Origin: Alphaproteobacteria bacterium
Lineage (GTDB): Bacteria > Pseudomonadota > Alphaproteobacteria > UBA9655
Assembly (NCBI GenBank): GCA_013815465.1
Contig: JACDGE010000010.1
Span: 1 to 50,191 of the forward strand
DNA length: 50,191 nucleotides
Direction of reading: 5' to 3'
Within the stretch, counting starts at the first letter, position 1, and each line of letters begins with the position of its first letter. Under the pieces are notes generated by a model. That model made no database searches. It saw only the letters and a program-made list of their open reading frames with translations, and was not told the origin of the DNA. This document shows positions 26,680 through 36,600 of the stretch, one piece after another. The position numbers and the translations under genes are program-made.

Positions 26680-27327
26680 ATGACACACGCTGAATTTCCG
26701 AATCTTCACCTCATTGACCATCCGCTGATTCAGCATAAGCTCACGCTTATGCGGAAGAAAGACACCCCAAAGCATCAATTTCGTCAGCTTTTGCGTGAAA
26801 TTTCTTTGTTAATGGGATATGAAATTACCCGTGATTTTCTTCTTACAAAAGAAGATATTTCAACGCCTCTTACCCGGATGGATGCACCCGTTATTGCAGG
26901 GCCAAATCCGGCTATTGTTCCTATTTTAAGAGCTGGTCTTGGAATGGCCGATGGGCTTTTAGAGTTGATTCCAGAAGCGGATGAAGGTCATATTGGCATG
27001 TATCGTGATCCTGATACCAAAAAACCCGTTGAATACCTCGTCAAGCTTCCTCAAGCCAATGGGCGCACATTCTTCTTGGTGGATCCCATGCTCGCAACGG
27101 GTAACTCAGCTGTTGCGGCTGTCGATATTCTGATTCGCCATGGGGCTCAGCCTTCAAAAATTAAGTTTATGGCTTTGGTCACGACTCCAGAAGGAATACG
27201 TGTCTTCAACGAAAAATACTGTCACATTCCGATTTATGCAGCAGCTTTAGATGAAAAGCTGGACGATCATGCTTATATCATTCCCGGCCTAGGGGATGCA
27301 GGTGATCGACTTTTTGGAACTCTTTAG
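26680..27327 (+). CDS. upp: uracil phosphoribosyltransferase
   Basis: Salvages uracil to UMP using PRPP. The 215 residues fit the family well. The PRPP-binding loop is [15 protein letters not shown], and [18 protein letters not shown] and [10 protein letters not shown] are conserved blocks. The C-terminal [13 protein letters not shown] is the uracil-binding end. No clear SD precedes the ATG at 26680. The start aligns with other Upp proteins. Confidence 0.96.
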   Translation: MTHAEFPNLHLIDHPLIQHKLTLMRKKDTPKHQFRQLLREISLLMGYEITRDFLLTKEDISTPLTRMDAPVIAGPNPAIVPILRAGLGMADGLLELIPEADEGHIGMYRDPDTKKPVEYLVKLPQANGRTFFLVDPMLATGNSAVAAVDILIRHGAQPSKIKFMALVTTPEGIRVFNEKYCHIPIYAAALDEKLDDHAYIIPGLGDAGDRLFGTL

Positions 27328-27373
27328 AGGGTTTTACGTTTTGACTAGAATTTTTAAGTAAAATAAGCTTAAA

Positions 27374-27733
27374 ATGATTTCTATGAATTTTAAATCACGT
27401 CATTTCCAGAGAATCAGTCAAAAAGCCATTGCACCCTTCTTGGCCCTCTCTTTGATAGGGTACTTTATTTATCACTCCATTCAAGGGGATAGAGGCATTC
27501 TCGCGTGGGTTCAACTTCAAGAACGCCTTGCAAATTCACTTTGTCAGCTAAGTCATACGGTTGCGGAAAGAAAAGCTTTAGAGGAAATTGTCCAAGAGCT
27601 CCGTCCCGAGAGTATTAATCGTGACCTTCTTGATCAACAGGTTCGCCTTCAGTTAGGCTACGCTCACCCTGATGAAATTGTAATTTTACAGATTGAGAAG
27701 GAACCGAAGCCTAAAAATGATGAGCCTAAGTAA
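27374..27733 (+). CDS. FtsB/DivIC-like septum formation protein
   Basis: A 119-residue bitopic membrane protein: short basic N-terminus, one transmembrane segment (about 22-36, AIAPFLALSLIGYFIYHS), then a coiled coil (about 45-90) and a C-terminal YAHPDEIVILQ block typical of alphaproteobacterial FtsB. It would sit in the divisome with FtsL and FtsQ. An in-frame ATG at 27383 is an equal alternative start. In other alphaproteobacteria ftsB lies near eno or pdhA; here it follows upp by 46 bases. A TTGACT lies upstream as a possible -35. Confidence 0.8.
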   Translation: MISMNFKSRHFQRISQKAIAPFLALSLIGYFIYHSIQGDRGILAWVQLQERLANSLCQLSHTVAERKALEEIVQELRPESINRDLLDQQVRLQLGYAHPDEIVILQIEKEPKPKNDEPK

Positions 27734-27764
27734 CCCCCCTCTATTCACCAGGAAGAGCGAATTC

Positions 27765-28001
27765 TCAATTTAAACATGTTTTTTGACACGCAAGGCTTTC
27801 ATATTTTTTGATATCGAGAGACGCGTCGAGAAGCCTAGCTTTATCTTCTTCGTCCGCGTTCTCTATAAATCTGAGAAACTCGTCGTGATTGCTTTCTACA
27901 GAAAGGAGGCACTCTTGTTTAGTATTATATAGGGGACATTCAGGAGCCTTTGCAAGAGTTTGCGTGGGCACAAGTAAGATGAGCATAAGATATTTCCTCA
28001 T
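27765..28001 (-). CDS. small exported cysteine-containing protein
   Basis: A 78-residue protein with signal peptide MRKYLMLILLVPTQTLA and a mature part with four cysteines (CPLYNTKQEC, LACQKTC), consistent with two disulfides in the periplasm. The AAGG SD is well placed before the ATG. No family is recognised. It is convergent with the FtsB-like gene and divergent from hfq. Confidence 0.6.
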   Translation of the reverse strand: MRKYLMLILLVPTQTLAKAPECPLYNTKQECLLSVESNHDEFLRFIENADEEDKARLLDASLDIKKYESLACQKTCLN

Positions 28002-28255
28002 GAGAGCCTTCTTTTTTGATTGTTTTTCCTCTGAAAATATATTATCAATAGAATCTTAATAACTCGTTAAGTGGAAAAAATTTTTGTCTTTACCCCGATG
28101 TTAAATCGATTAATTTGAGCAGTGTTTAAATTTTTATGGTGTTGGTAACGAAATTTTAACGACACTCCTGTTATTAATGAGACTCATAGAAAAATTGAAT
28201 TAGATACTCTGTGTAATGAATTCAACTTTAATAACAAAAAAAGGGGGATGTTCCC

Positions 28256-28519
28256 ATGTCCACAATAGAAAAGCAGAATAATCTGCAAGATATTTTTTTA
28301 AATCAATTAAGAAAAACAAAAGCGCCTGTAACACTTTTTTTAGTGAATGGGGTAAAACTACAGGGTATCGTTACCTGGTTTGATAATTTTTCCGTATTAT
28401 TACGTCGAGATAATCATTCACAGCTTGTCTATAAACATGCTATATCAACGGTTATGCCCATTAACCCCATTCAACTTTTTGAAGAAGAAGAGGGAACAAC
28501 CGAAGAAGAAAAGGCGTAA
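28256..28519 (+). CDS. hfq: RNA chaperone Hfq
   Basis: Sm-like hexameric protein that pairs small RNAs with mRNAs. The 87 residues hold Sm1 ([20 protein letters not shown] and [20 protein letters not shown]) and Sm2 ([10 protein letters not shown]). The C-terminal tail is short and acidic ([12 protein letters not shown]). A strong AAAAAAGGGGGATG-type SD precedes it. It is followed after three bases by hflX, the universal hfq-hflX pair. Confidence 0.97.
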   Translation: MSTIEKQNNLQDIFLNQLRKTKAPVTLFLVNGVKLQGIVTWFDNFSVLLRRDNHSQLVYKHAISTVMPINPIQLFEEEEGTTEEEKA

Positions 28520-28522
28520 TTA

Positions 28523-29839
28523 TTGGTGATTGACCATGGTACGATGGCTTCGGGACAAAAATCATCCGAAGCCGTTTTTATCCTATGCCCTTATATTGTT
28601 AAGGGAAGCCATCGGATTATGGATCCTAAAACCCGCTTAGAAGAAGCTACGGGGCTCGCGACAGCGATTCGGCTGAAGGTAAAGGGAGCAGAATTTTTTA
28701 AGCAACATATTATTCGTTCAGCGACCTACCTTAGCAAAGGTCATGTTGAAGCTTTTGAGGGTATAATTAAAGCTCTTGACGTTGACCTTGTTTTTATTGA
28801 TGCGCCCATTTCTCCCATTCAACAACGGAATTTAGAAAAAGCTTGGAATTGCAAAGTTATTGATCGAACAGGCTTGATCCTAGAAATTTTTGGGGCGCGA
28901 GCTCGTACAGCTGAGGGCCGCCTTCAAGTTGAGCTTGCAGCCTTAAGCTACCAAAGAACACGCCTCGTGCGCTCTTGGACCCATCTTGAGAGGCAACGGG
29001 GAGGATTTGGCTTTACGGGAGGACCAGGTGAAACACAGTTGGAGATGGATCGACGCCTGATTGATGAGCGCATGGCTCGGATTAAAAAAGAATTAGAAGA
29101 GGTCAAGCGAACCCGGTCCCTTCACCGCAAGGCAAGAAAGCGCGTTCCTTATGCCATTATTGCGCTGGTGGGATATACCAATGCAGGGAAATCGACTCTT
29201 TTTAATCGATTAACCCATGCGGACGTAGCCGCTGAAAATCTCCTTTTTGCGACCCTCGATCCGACAATGCGTCGTGTTCGTCTCCCTTCAGGACGAGAGA
29301 TTATTCTTTCAGATACGGTGGGTTTTATTGCCGATCTGCCCACTTTTCTCGTAGCCGCTTTTCGAGCCACCCTTGAAGAAGTTATGGAAGCTGATCTTAT
29401 CTTACATGTAAGGGATAGTGCTCATGCGGCAACTCATCTTCAACACCAAGATGTGCTTAAGATTTTAAAAGACTTAGGCGTTGAACAGAGCTATGAGGAA
29501 CATGGCATTGAAGTCTTAAATAAATCTGATATTTTAGACCCTGAAGAAGCCGAGGGTCTTAAAACAAAATCCCTCCGGTCCCAGAACCCGGTTCACTGTG
29601 TCATTTCGGCTCTAAGCGGACTCGGGACCCAAACTCTTTTAGAAAAAATTGATCAAATTTTAGCTCGTAAAGAAAAAATATATACTTTTGAGATACTTCT
29701 CACAGAAGGAAAAAAAATAGCCTGGCTTTATTCCCATGGAGAGGTCTTGGAACGAAAAGACGATGACGTAATAGCCTCTATAACCGTCAAAATTTCTCTC
29801 GAAAACCACGAACGATTTAATCAAATATTTGCGCAGTAA
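28523..29839 (+). CDS. hflX: GTPase HflX
   Basis: Ribosome-splitting GTPase, 438 residues. The N-terminal domain has RLEEATGLATAI and the glycine-rich GFGFTGGPGETQLEMDRRL; the G domain has ALVGYTNAGKSTLFNRL (G1), LFATLDPTMR (G2) and LSDTVGFIADLP (G3), and LNKSD (G4). It may rescue stalled ribosomes in heat or antibiotic stress. The TTG at 28523 is 8 bases after AAGG in the hfq coding end; a GTG at 28526 and ATG at 28544 are alternatives. Co-transcribed with hfq. Confidence 0.94.
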   Translation: MVIDHGTMASGQKSSEAVFILCPYIVKGSHRIMDPKTRLEEATGLATAIRLKVKGAEFFKQHIIRSATYLSKGHVEAFEGIIKALDVDLVFIDAPISPIQQRNLEKAWNCKVIDRTGLILEIFGARARTAEGRLQVELAALSYQRTRLVRSWTHLERQRGGFGFTGGPGETQLEMDRRLIDERMARIKKELEEVKRTRSLHRKARKRVPYAIIALVGYTNAGKSTLFNRLTHADVAAENLLFATLDPTMRRVRLPSGREIILSDTVGFIADLPTFLVAAFRATLEEVMEADLILHVRDSAHAATHLQHQDVLKILKDLGVEQSYEEHGIEVLNKSDILDPEEAEGLKTKSLRSQNPVHCVISALSGLGTQTLLEKIDQILARKEKIYTFEILLTEGKKIAWLYSHGEVLERKDDDVIASITVKISLENHERFNQIFAQ

Positions 29840-29856
29840 AAATTGCCATAATAAAT

Positions 29857-29885
29857 TTGCCTAAATTCCAAAAACATGATATTAT
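29857..29885 (+). promoter_or_regulatory. promoter-like sequence after hflX
   Basis: TTGCCT at 29857-29862, a 17-base spacer, and TATTAT at 29880-29885. It lies 28 bases before the start of a small exported protein and would let it be expressed apart from hflX. Confidence 0.4.
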
Positions 29886-29912
29886 TTATATTGATAACTT
29901 ATGGAGAATATT

Positions 29913-30089
29913 ATGAGATATACTATAATTATTATATTGAGTCTTTCTTTTCCTGCACTGGCTCTGGAATCAAACGTATCTAACGATACAAACCATTCGT
30001 CAAGATCATTACAGAAAAAAATACAGATGGAAGCAGGACAAAACATATGTAATCCCCACAAAGAATTACACATGGTTCCGTTTAATTAA
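29913..30089 (+). CDS. very small exported protein
   Basis: A 58-residue protein from the ATG at 29913, preceded by GGAG six bases upstream and by a plausible promoter. The first 18 residues (MRYTIIIILSLSFPALAL) look like a signal peptide; the mature part is about 40 polar residues with one cysteine. No family. The upstream ATG at 29901 overlaps the SD and is unlikely. Confidence 0.5.
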   Translation: MRYTIIIILSLSFPALALESNVSNDTNHSSRSLQKKIQMEAGQNICNPHKELHMVPFN

Positions 30090-30111
30090 CCTCTTAAGGA
30101 TTATTTAGAAT

Positions 30112-30396
30112 ATGTCTATCGTTGATGAAGAAAGACTTCTTTCAACTGAAGAGCAAAAGGCTTACCAACTGCTATTAGAATTGCATGGGTATGAGCCCTA
30201 CCAATTCCTTGTAGAAGTTACGGAAGATCAGCGACCAATTGATATGAATGATATCAATTACGTTATTATTCTTAAGATTAAAGTAACCCATTTAGGAACT
30301 GATCGCTCCAAGACCTATATTAGCAAATTAGGCTCTAGAACGTGGGTTTATGAATTTGAGGATGATTTACTTCATGAGAATTATACTGACCGGTGA
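30112..30396 (+). CDS. hypothetical protein
   Basis: A 94-residue acidic protein with no signal peptide or recognised domain. Blocks such as LLELHGYEPYQFLVEVTED and YVIILKIKVTHLG suggest a small alpha/beta fold. AAGGA lies upstream of the ATG. It follows the small exported protein by 22 bases and may be in the same unit. It converges with the next gene. Confidence 0.5.
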   Translation: MSIVDEERLLSTEEQKAYQLLLELHGYEPYQFLVEVTEDQRPIDMNDINYVIILKIKVTHLGTDRSKTYISKLGSRTWVYEFEDDLLHENYTDR

Positions 30397-30416
30397 AGTT
30401 AGAACAATTATCTTTT

Positions 30417-31367
30417 TTATTCAATAAATTTAGTTTCAGTATATAAAGTACGTGCTAAGTTATCCATTAACATTCCTATAGCAATACATTTATTATATTT
30501 ATTAACGTCAGCTCCATCTCCTACTGACTCAAAACTAAATCCCTTATTAGAATAGCCCAATTTCTTAAACATTAATTCTGTTACTTTCTTTTGGTAATAA
30601 ACGAAAGGATTTCCAGAAATCACCAAAAATCTTGATTTTTTAGGGAGATTATTTTTTTCAAGAAATTCCCTTACAGTATCTTCAGTTTGTGCACGAGGGG
30701 CATCAGGCTTTTTTGCGGCTCTCACAAAGATAGGGGTTTTTTCTCTCAATGGGGAAGGAAGATCTAATTGTTCCCATGCCAGTTCACCCAAGTCACATTC
30801 ATTCGCGGGGAGTTTTTCAGGTTTTTGCCAAACTGCTCTTTCCTTAAATGGTGCAGGATTAAGAAGAACAGCTTTCGTTTCATAATCAAAAAGATCCCTA
30901 TCTCCCATTAAAAAGACGATTTTACTTTCTGGCAGTAAGGCTATTTTTTCTGTCTCTACAAGTGAGGCAAGAAACATGATGCGTTCGCGCAGACTCGAAA
31001 TCGTAGACCCCTGGATAAGGATGTAATTTGGTTTTGAGTAAAGGGGGTAAACAGCTTCGATGTCTCCTATCTTTCGGAAATCATCAATAATTTCATTCTG
31101 ATCTTGCAAAGATAAGGGAGAGCAAAGTGCTTTGTAATGCTCTATGGCTTTTTTTGATAGTCTTTCAGTTTTCGCAGGACGGAGGAAATCTTTTTGCGCG
31201 ATCTTATTCAGTTCAGCAAGAGAAGGCGTTGGCCCTAAGTCAGGCGTAAACTTCTCGAAAATTCGAGTCACTTCTGGGAGGGGAGTGCCGTTTTTGTTCA
31301 AAACTGCCCCCCATACATCAAAAGAGGAGAAAACAACAGGAATGAGAAGAATGAAGGTTCGCAGCAT
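30417..31367 (-). CDS. hypothetical exported protein
   Basis: A 316-residue protein with a signal peptide (MLRTFILLIPVVFSSFDVWGA). The core shows alternating strands and helices, with NYILIQGSTISSLRERI, SKIVFLMGDRDLFDYE and FLVISGNPFVYYQKKVTELM, which recall a Rossmann-like fold and loosely the DUF218/YdcF group; this is a guess. AAAAAGGATT precedes the ATG. It lies 135 bases after the end of pbpC on the same strand, so it could be a distal part of that transcript. No catalytic residues are identified. Confidence 0.55.
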   Translation of the reverse strand: MLRTFILLIPVVFSSFDVWGAVLNKNGTPLPEVTRIFEKFTPDLGPTPSLAELNKIAQKDFLRPAKTERLSKKAIEHYKALCSPLSLQDQNEIIDDFRKIGDIEAVYPLYSKPNYILIQGSTISSLRERIMFLASLVETEKIALLPESKIVFLMGDRDLFDYETKAVLLNPAPFKERAVWQKPEKLPANECDLGELAWEQLDLPSPLREKTPIFVRAAKKPDAPRAQTEDTVREFLEKNNLPKKSRFLVISGNPFVYYQKKVTELMFKKLGYSNKGFSFESVGDGADVNKYNKCIAIGMLMDNLARTLYTETKFIE

Positions 31368-31502
31368 GATGTTTAATCCTTTTTATAAATCATAAATATT
31401 AATTGATTAACATTTAAATGCATGAGGAGCAACTTGTTAACGGGGTTGTATTTGCGTATCAAAACGATTTGCCCTAATCTGCGTATGGCTCAGAAAACTT
31501 CT

Positions 31503-33539
31503 CTACTGCACTTCAATGTTTGCGGATTCAGACAATCCTTGAGCATCCAAAAGACAGATCTCATAAAAACCCGGTTTTTCGGGTTTCCAAGGGGTCTTAA
31601 GGCTCCAAACATGAGTAGCAAAAGGCTTCCCATCTACCAACCATGTATAGGGACGTTTCCCCCCCATAGCGCTGAATATAATAGGGTGTGGTTCACCTTC
31701 GCTGAAGCTTTCAATAACCGTGGCATCAACGGGAAAAAGCATTTTTGGGAACTGTTTGTGTAGTTTCTTATTCTTAGTCAGTGAGGTTTCTTGGCTATCA
31801 ACTACCTTAAGCTTTTCGCTTTGATCCGTGTGGATGCTCAATTTTTTTTCGGTTGGTAAAAACCTAAAAACTTGTTCTAATACAGGCACTGCTAAAGTGC
31901 GTCCCGTTCCAACGCCGAATGGTGTCCCATCGGGATGTCCAATCCAAACACCAGCCACATACTCTGCATTATATCCCACAGCCCACGCATCGCGATGTCC
32001 ATAGGACGTGCCTGTTTTTACAGCAATATCTGTCATCTTTTGACCCAATTCGTTGTTGAGAGTCTGGGATAAAATTTCCGTTATTTGGCCTGCACTTTTT
32101 GAGGAAATCAACTGATAGGGCTGATGAAGAGACTTGTCTATACTAAATCTTAAAGGAACAATGTGGCCATTTTGGGGGAGGCTTGCGTAAAGGGTAACGA
32201 GCTGTTCCAAGGTCATCCCAACGCCTCCAAGAGCAAGCGATAAACCTGGTGCCGCGTGGGGATCAGAAAACTTTGGCGTTATCCCCGCCTCTTCCAAAAC
32301 GCCTAAAAACCGTTGGGGACCTATTTCATTAAGCAGCTCAACGACAGGTATATTGAGAGACCAAACCAAGGCGTCCCTGACGGTCACCATGCCACAGAAA
32401 GTTTTATCAAAGTTATCGGGCAAATAGCTCCCAAACCTGCGGCGATCATCTAACATATAGCTGGTGGGTTTAAGCAAACCATAATCAAACCCTAGAGCAT
32501 AGATAAAAGGTTTAAGGGTTGACCCTGGTGAACGAAAGGCACGAATAAAGTCGACTTGTCCTTGCCTAGAATTGTCGAAAAAATTTGTCGAACCCACATA
32601 GGCTATCACTTGACGGGAAGGATGATGAGCAACAAGCATCGCAACGTTAACATTTGGAGGGAGCAATTTTACAGCTTCAAAGGCAATAGATTCCATCCGT
32701 TTTTGAAGAAGGGGGCGAAGTGAACAGTAAGAAACGATTGGGGTTTGCGGTAAGGAGCATAAGCGACGCGCAACATGCGGCATCTCTCGAGGAAAGGAAA
32801 ACCGGGAATCCGGCAAGGGGTCCTGTAATGCGGCCCGATAGGTGGCGTCATCAATAATCCCCTCTTTAAAGGCCTGGGTTAAAACACGGTTACGTATGTT
32901 TTGAGTCCTTGGCAAGAATCCTGAACGTTTCCAAAGGCTTGGTGTTTGAGGCAAAGCCACCAGAAGGGCCGCCTCAGAAGGGAGGAGATGGCTTCCTGAT
33001 TTACCAAAATAGGCCAGGGCTGCTGACCGCGTCCCCTCAAGATTACTCCCATACGGAGCAAGCGTCAGATAGATCTCGAGAATCTCTTTTTTCGAGTGTC
33101 TCCATTCCAGTTGAAGAGCTTGAACAATTTGTAAAATTTTTGCCTTGAGTGTTCGAGGTCGAGGCTCTAACAAGCGTGCAACTTGCATTGTTAAAGTCGA
33201 CCCCCCTGAAACAACCTTTCCTTGAGAAAGCCCTTGATATGCAGCCCGCAGAAAAGACAGAGGATTCACCCCATAATGATACCAGAAATAATGATCTTCT
33301 CGATGGATCAACAGAGCGATGTAGAGAGGATCTATATCCTCAAATTTAGCTTGAAGACGCCATTTTTCATCCTTGGTTTGAAAAACGTGCACCAACTGTT
33401 CCGTTTCCGTACGCAGTTCTCTCGATACGTCTTGAAAACGAGTCAGATTAGGGGGAAAAAAATAATCCAAGCTTATGAGAATCGCTACAATAGCAATAAT
33501 CAAGGCTGCTGCGAGGACCATTCTACGCAGTCGTATCAT
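31503..33539 (-). CDS. pbpC: penicillin-binding protein 1C
   Basis: Bifunctional class A penicillin-binding protein. From the ATG at 33539 it is 678 residues: membrane anchor (about 5-28), glycosyltransferase domain (EDHYFWYHYGVNPLSFLRA, GGSTLTMQVARLL), transpeptidase domain (SPGSTLKPFIYAL with catalytic SxxK, SLN in WSLNIPVV, KTGTSYGHRDAW) and a C-terminal BiPBP_C domain (about 590-678). The frame is open 22 codons further to 33605, but those bases belong to a palindromic repeat, so MRAGWSNPICSLRLL... is rejected as N-terminus. It pairs with the alpha-2-macroglobulin gene upstream, as in other proteobacteria. Confidence 0.94.
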   Translation of the reverse strand: MIRLRRMVLAAALIIAIVAILISLDYFFPPNLTRFQDVSRELRTETEQLVHVFQTKDEKWRLQAKFEDIDPLYIALLIHREDHYFWYHYGVNPLSFLRAAYQGLSQGKVVSGGSTLTMQVARLLEPRPRTLKAKILQIVQALQLEWRHSKKEILEIYLTLAPYGSNLEGTRSAALAYFGKSGSHLLPSEAALLVALPQTPSLWKRSGFLPRTQNIRNRVLTQAFKEGIIDDATYRAALQDPLPDSRFSFPREMPHVARRLCSLPQTPIVSYCSLRPLLQKRMESIAFEAVKLLPPNVNVAMLVAHHPSRQVIAYVGSTNFFDNSRQGQVDFIRAFRSPGSTLKPFIYALGFDYGLLKPTSYMLDDRRRFGSYLPDNFDKTFCGMVTVRDALVWSLNIPVVELLNEIGPQRFLGVLEEAGITPKFSDPHAAPGLSLALGGVGMTLEQLVTLYASLPQNGHIVPLRFSIDKSLHQPYQLISSKSAGQITEILSQTLNNELGQKMTDIAVKTGTSYGHRDAWAVGYNAEYVAGVWIGHPDGTPFGVGTGRTLAVPVLEQVFRFLPTEKKLSIHTDQSEKLKVVDSQETSLTKNKKLHKQFPKMLFPVDATVIESFSEGEPHPIIFSAMGGKRPYTWLVDGKPFATHVWSLKTPWKPEKPGFYEICLLDAQGLSESANIEVQ

Positions 33540-33540
33540 G

Positions 33541-33603
33541 GCGAGCCCCCGCAGAGGGTGAAGCAATCTAAGGCTACAAATTGGATTGCTCCACCCCGCT
33601 CGC
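33541..33603. repeat. nested palindrome between yfhM and pbpC, family 3
   Basis: Nested arms: GCGAG (33541) with CTCGC (33599-33603), GGGTG with CACCC, and AGCAATC (33562-33568) with GATTGCT (33584-33590). It fills the gap between the two genes and runs to the pbpC start codon. The type resembles the dispersed GCAATC/GATTGC elements common in bacterial symbiont genomes; only one copy is seen here. Confidence 0.6.
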
Positions 33604-33654
33604 AATGATGGCTGTGGAGTTGTTTTTTACATGCATTCAATTGCTCTATGAATT

Positions 33655-36600
33655 TCATGGAGTGATCGTCAACGTCCCTTCTGCCGTTCGTGCAGAAAAT
33701 TCTGGTCGATACATGCTTTCCACTACGGCTCCAGGATATTTATAGATACCAGGGTTGAGGGCTCTGACAAAATAAGTCATCACAAACTTACCGGGCTGCG
33801 TCATTCTAAAGGACGCCATATAGCGATCATCACGTTTTTCAACACGAGAGAGCACGGTAAGATTTTCCAACCACGTAAAGGTATTCTTTAGGTAAGATTC
33901 ATCAAATTTGACCGTTTCAATCTCAAGTCCGGAGGGCAATAAGTCTAAGACCATGACTTCTTGGGTATTTTCTTCGAGGAGTTCTCCGCGGATAACAACG
34001 ACCAATAAATCCCCAGATTTAACTTGATTTCCTTTAAGAGGCTGACCATTTAAGGTAAAGAGCTGCTGGCTTAGGGTGAAACCTTTGTTTGGAATCTTTG
34101 AGGGCTCCTTAGGCTCCCCAATCGTCGTAAGGGTATACATCAAAGGTGTTTGTCCTTCATTTGTCACCGTAACTTTTGAGGTCAGCATGTCAGAGGTAAA
34201 GTTGCGATAAAAAGACTTTTCACCTTCGTATTTTTCATCATTAATAAGCAGTTTATATGGTTTCTCGTGAATGGATAAAGCTTGCGCTGCCCGAATCAGC
34301 CATCCTTTTTCAAAGGTACTTAAATGATCTGCTTTAGTTGTTTGATCTGCAAGCTGGAGAGTAAGATCCATAAGCTTGGGATGATTTTGGACAGTTTCAG
34401 CCATGACCGTGACCAGTGCAGCAGTGTCCGTGATCCATGATTGGAAGAAGTTCCGTTCTTTTTGAGGGCCATTCTGAACAGAGATGGCTTTATCAAACCA
34501 TACGCCAGCCGATTGTTCATCCCCGTATAAGGCAAAAGCAGCTGCAACGAACGCAAGGTCATCACGATTTTTGAGTTGTTCTTGGGAATTATCGGCAAAA
34601 TACTTCAACGAGCCTAACGTGCCCTGGCCTTGCTTTGCGAGGATATAATGGGCATAGGCTTGAATGCTGATCTCTTTGGGATCCTCAGACGTTTGGCGAA
34701 CCTTTTCTTTAAGCCAGTCAATTCCTCGGGTTAGAAGAACCTGAGAAACATCAAATTTCTCAGTTTGAGATTCCATTTTATCCCCTTGTAACTTCGTCAA
34801 AATATCTATCGCATAGAGTGACAACCACGGTTCAGATGGACCATTGGCAGACCAAAGAGAAAATGTCCCATCAACATGTTGGAGGGACGCAAGCTCACTG
34901 ATAAGGTCCATAATTTTTGTATCATCGCGATTTTTTTGAGGCAGGTATGTCCCCGCCACGAGTCGACTCGTCAGTTGCTCCAAACAGGCGTAGGGGTATA
35001 CTTTTAACTCTTTGGACAAACGAGCAGCGCCAAAAGTTGGTTGAGACCCAATGCCGAGGTCAATTTGTCCTGTCTCTGTTTTAAAATCGGTGAGTTTGGA
35101 AGCATCTAATGTGATCGTTTCATTCGATTTCAAAGTACCTGAGGATCGTTGAGTGGTCTCAAATACGGAAGACCGCACTGCAATTTCCCATTTCTTTTCA
35201 AGCTTCAACCCTTGCGGTCCTTCGATGGATAAGGTCAACTTTCCAACGCCTGGTTTTTTGGCCCGAATGTCTATGGGTAAGTGAACCATCTGGTCTTTAG
35301 CCAAATCAAGAGTTTGTGAAAATTCTTCAAGGAGGGCAACCTCGCCTTCACTTTTCAAGGTAATCTTGAAGGTTCCTTCAGCTTCAGTAAGGTTCTGAGC
35401 ATCAACGATGAGCGTTGTTTGATCCTGAGGCGCTAGAAAGCGCGGCAGAGAAATATATGTCTCGAGAGGCTCTCGCACAACAACAGTCGAAGCTGCAGAT
35501 CCGGTTGCTTCATCATTCCAAACAACAGCCATGACCCGCACCTGTCCAGAAAAATCGGGAAGTTTAAAGGAAACCTTTGCTGTTTGTGCACAGCCTTTCT
35601 CTTTCGTATCGGTAAAGTCGCTAAGGATTCCCGAATGCAGGCTCACCGTTTTGTAGGTCCTGGCCGCTAGCTTTTTAAGAGCGTTCTGTTGGAGACCATC
35701 TCCCCCAACCTTAAAATCACCAGGGCGTGCACCAAAGGGATTGATCAGCTGGCTATAACTGTCTCGTATGGTGTATCCCAACTTCGTTTGTTCAAAGAGA
35801 TAATCAAAAGGATCCGGCGTTTTAAAATCAGTCAATTGTAAAACCGCTTCATCCACAATCGCAATGGTCACATGGGGATTCTTCTGAGCAGTACTCAGAC
35901 AAACTCTCGTCTCAAAATCCTTTTCAGGTTGAATAACTGCCGGTGTTTTAAGAGATACGTCTATCTTTGGCATGCCCTCTTTGGTATCTACCCAGATGAG
36001 GCCAATGGCCCGACCCGATATCTTTTCTGATTTAATATCTCCAGGCCTGTAAACGATGGCCATCAGATAGGTTCCGGATTTTTGTAAGATCTCTTTATTA
36101 AGAGAGATGTCAACATGGTTACCTTTTTGAGAGGCCTTGCCATGTAGGACGTGATGAAAATGGTTTTCATCCATTGCGACAATGACCAGCTCTCCATCAA
36201 AGGGAGATGTGAGTGATAATTTAGCCGTATTCCCTGGCTTATAAGAGGCTTTATCAAGGGACATCTCGATCATATCAGGACGATCAGGAAGTTCAGACGT
36301 TCCCTCCCATCCAGCATGGAAACGGAAACTAGAGGCGACCCCCGTTTTCTCGTCCATAATTTCGATACGATAAAACCCAAACTGCACAGGGACCTTAAAG
36401 AGAGTCGGCGCATTTTCTGTAAGATCCACAGACCCCGTTGCCACAACTCTGTCTTCAATCGAGGTCTCATAATTCCAAGACGTTCCGGCCCTAAACCAGG
36501 TGAACCCATGGCTTTCTTCATAGAGCGTATACTTTAAATCTGAGGCTTTTTTGAGTTTTCCCTTTTCATCCACAGCTATAATGATGAATGTGGCATCCCC

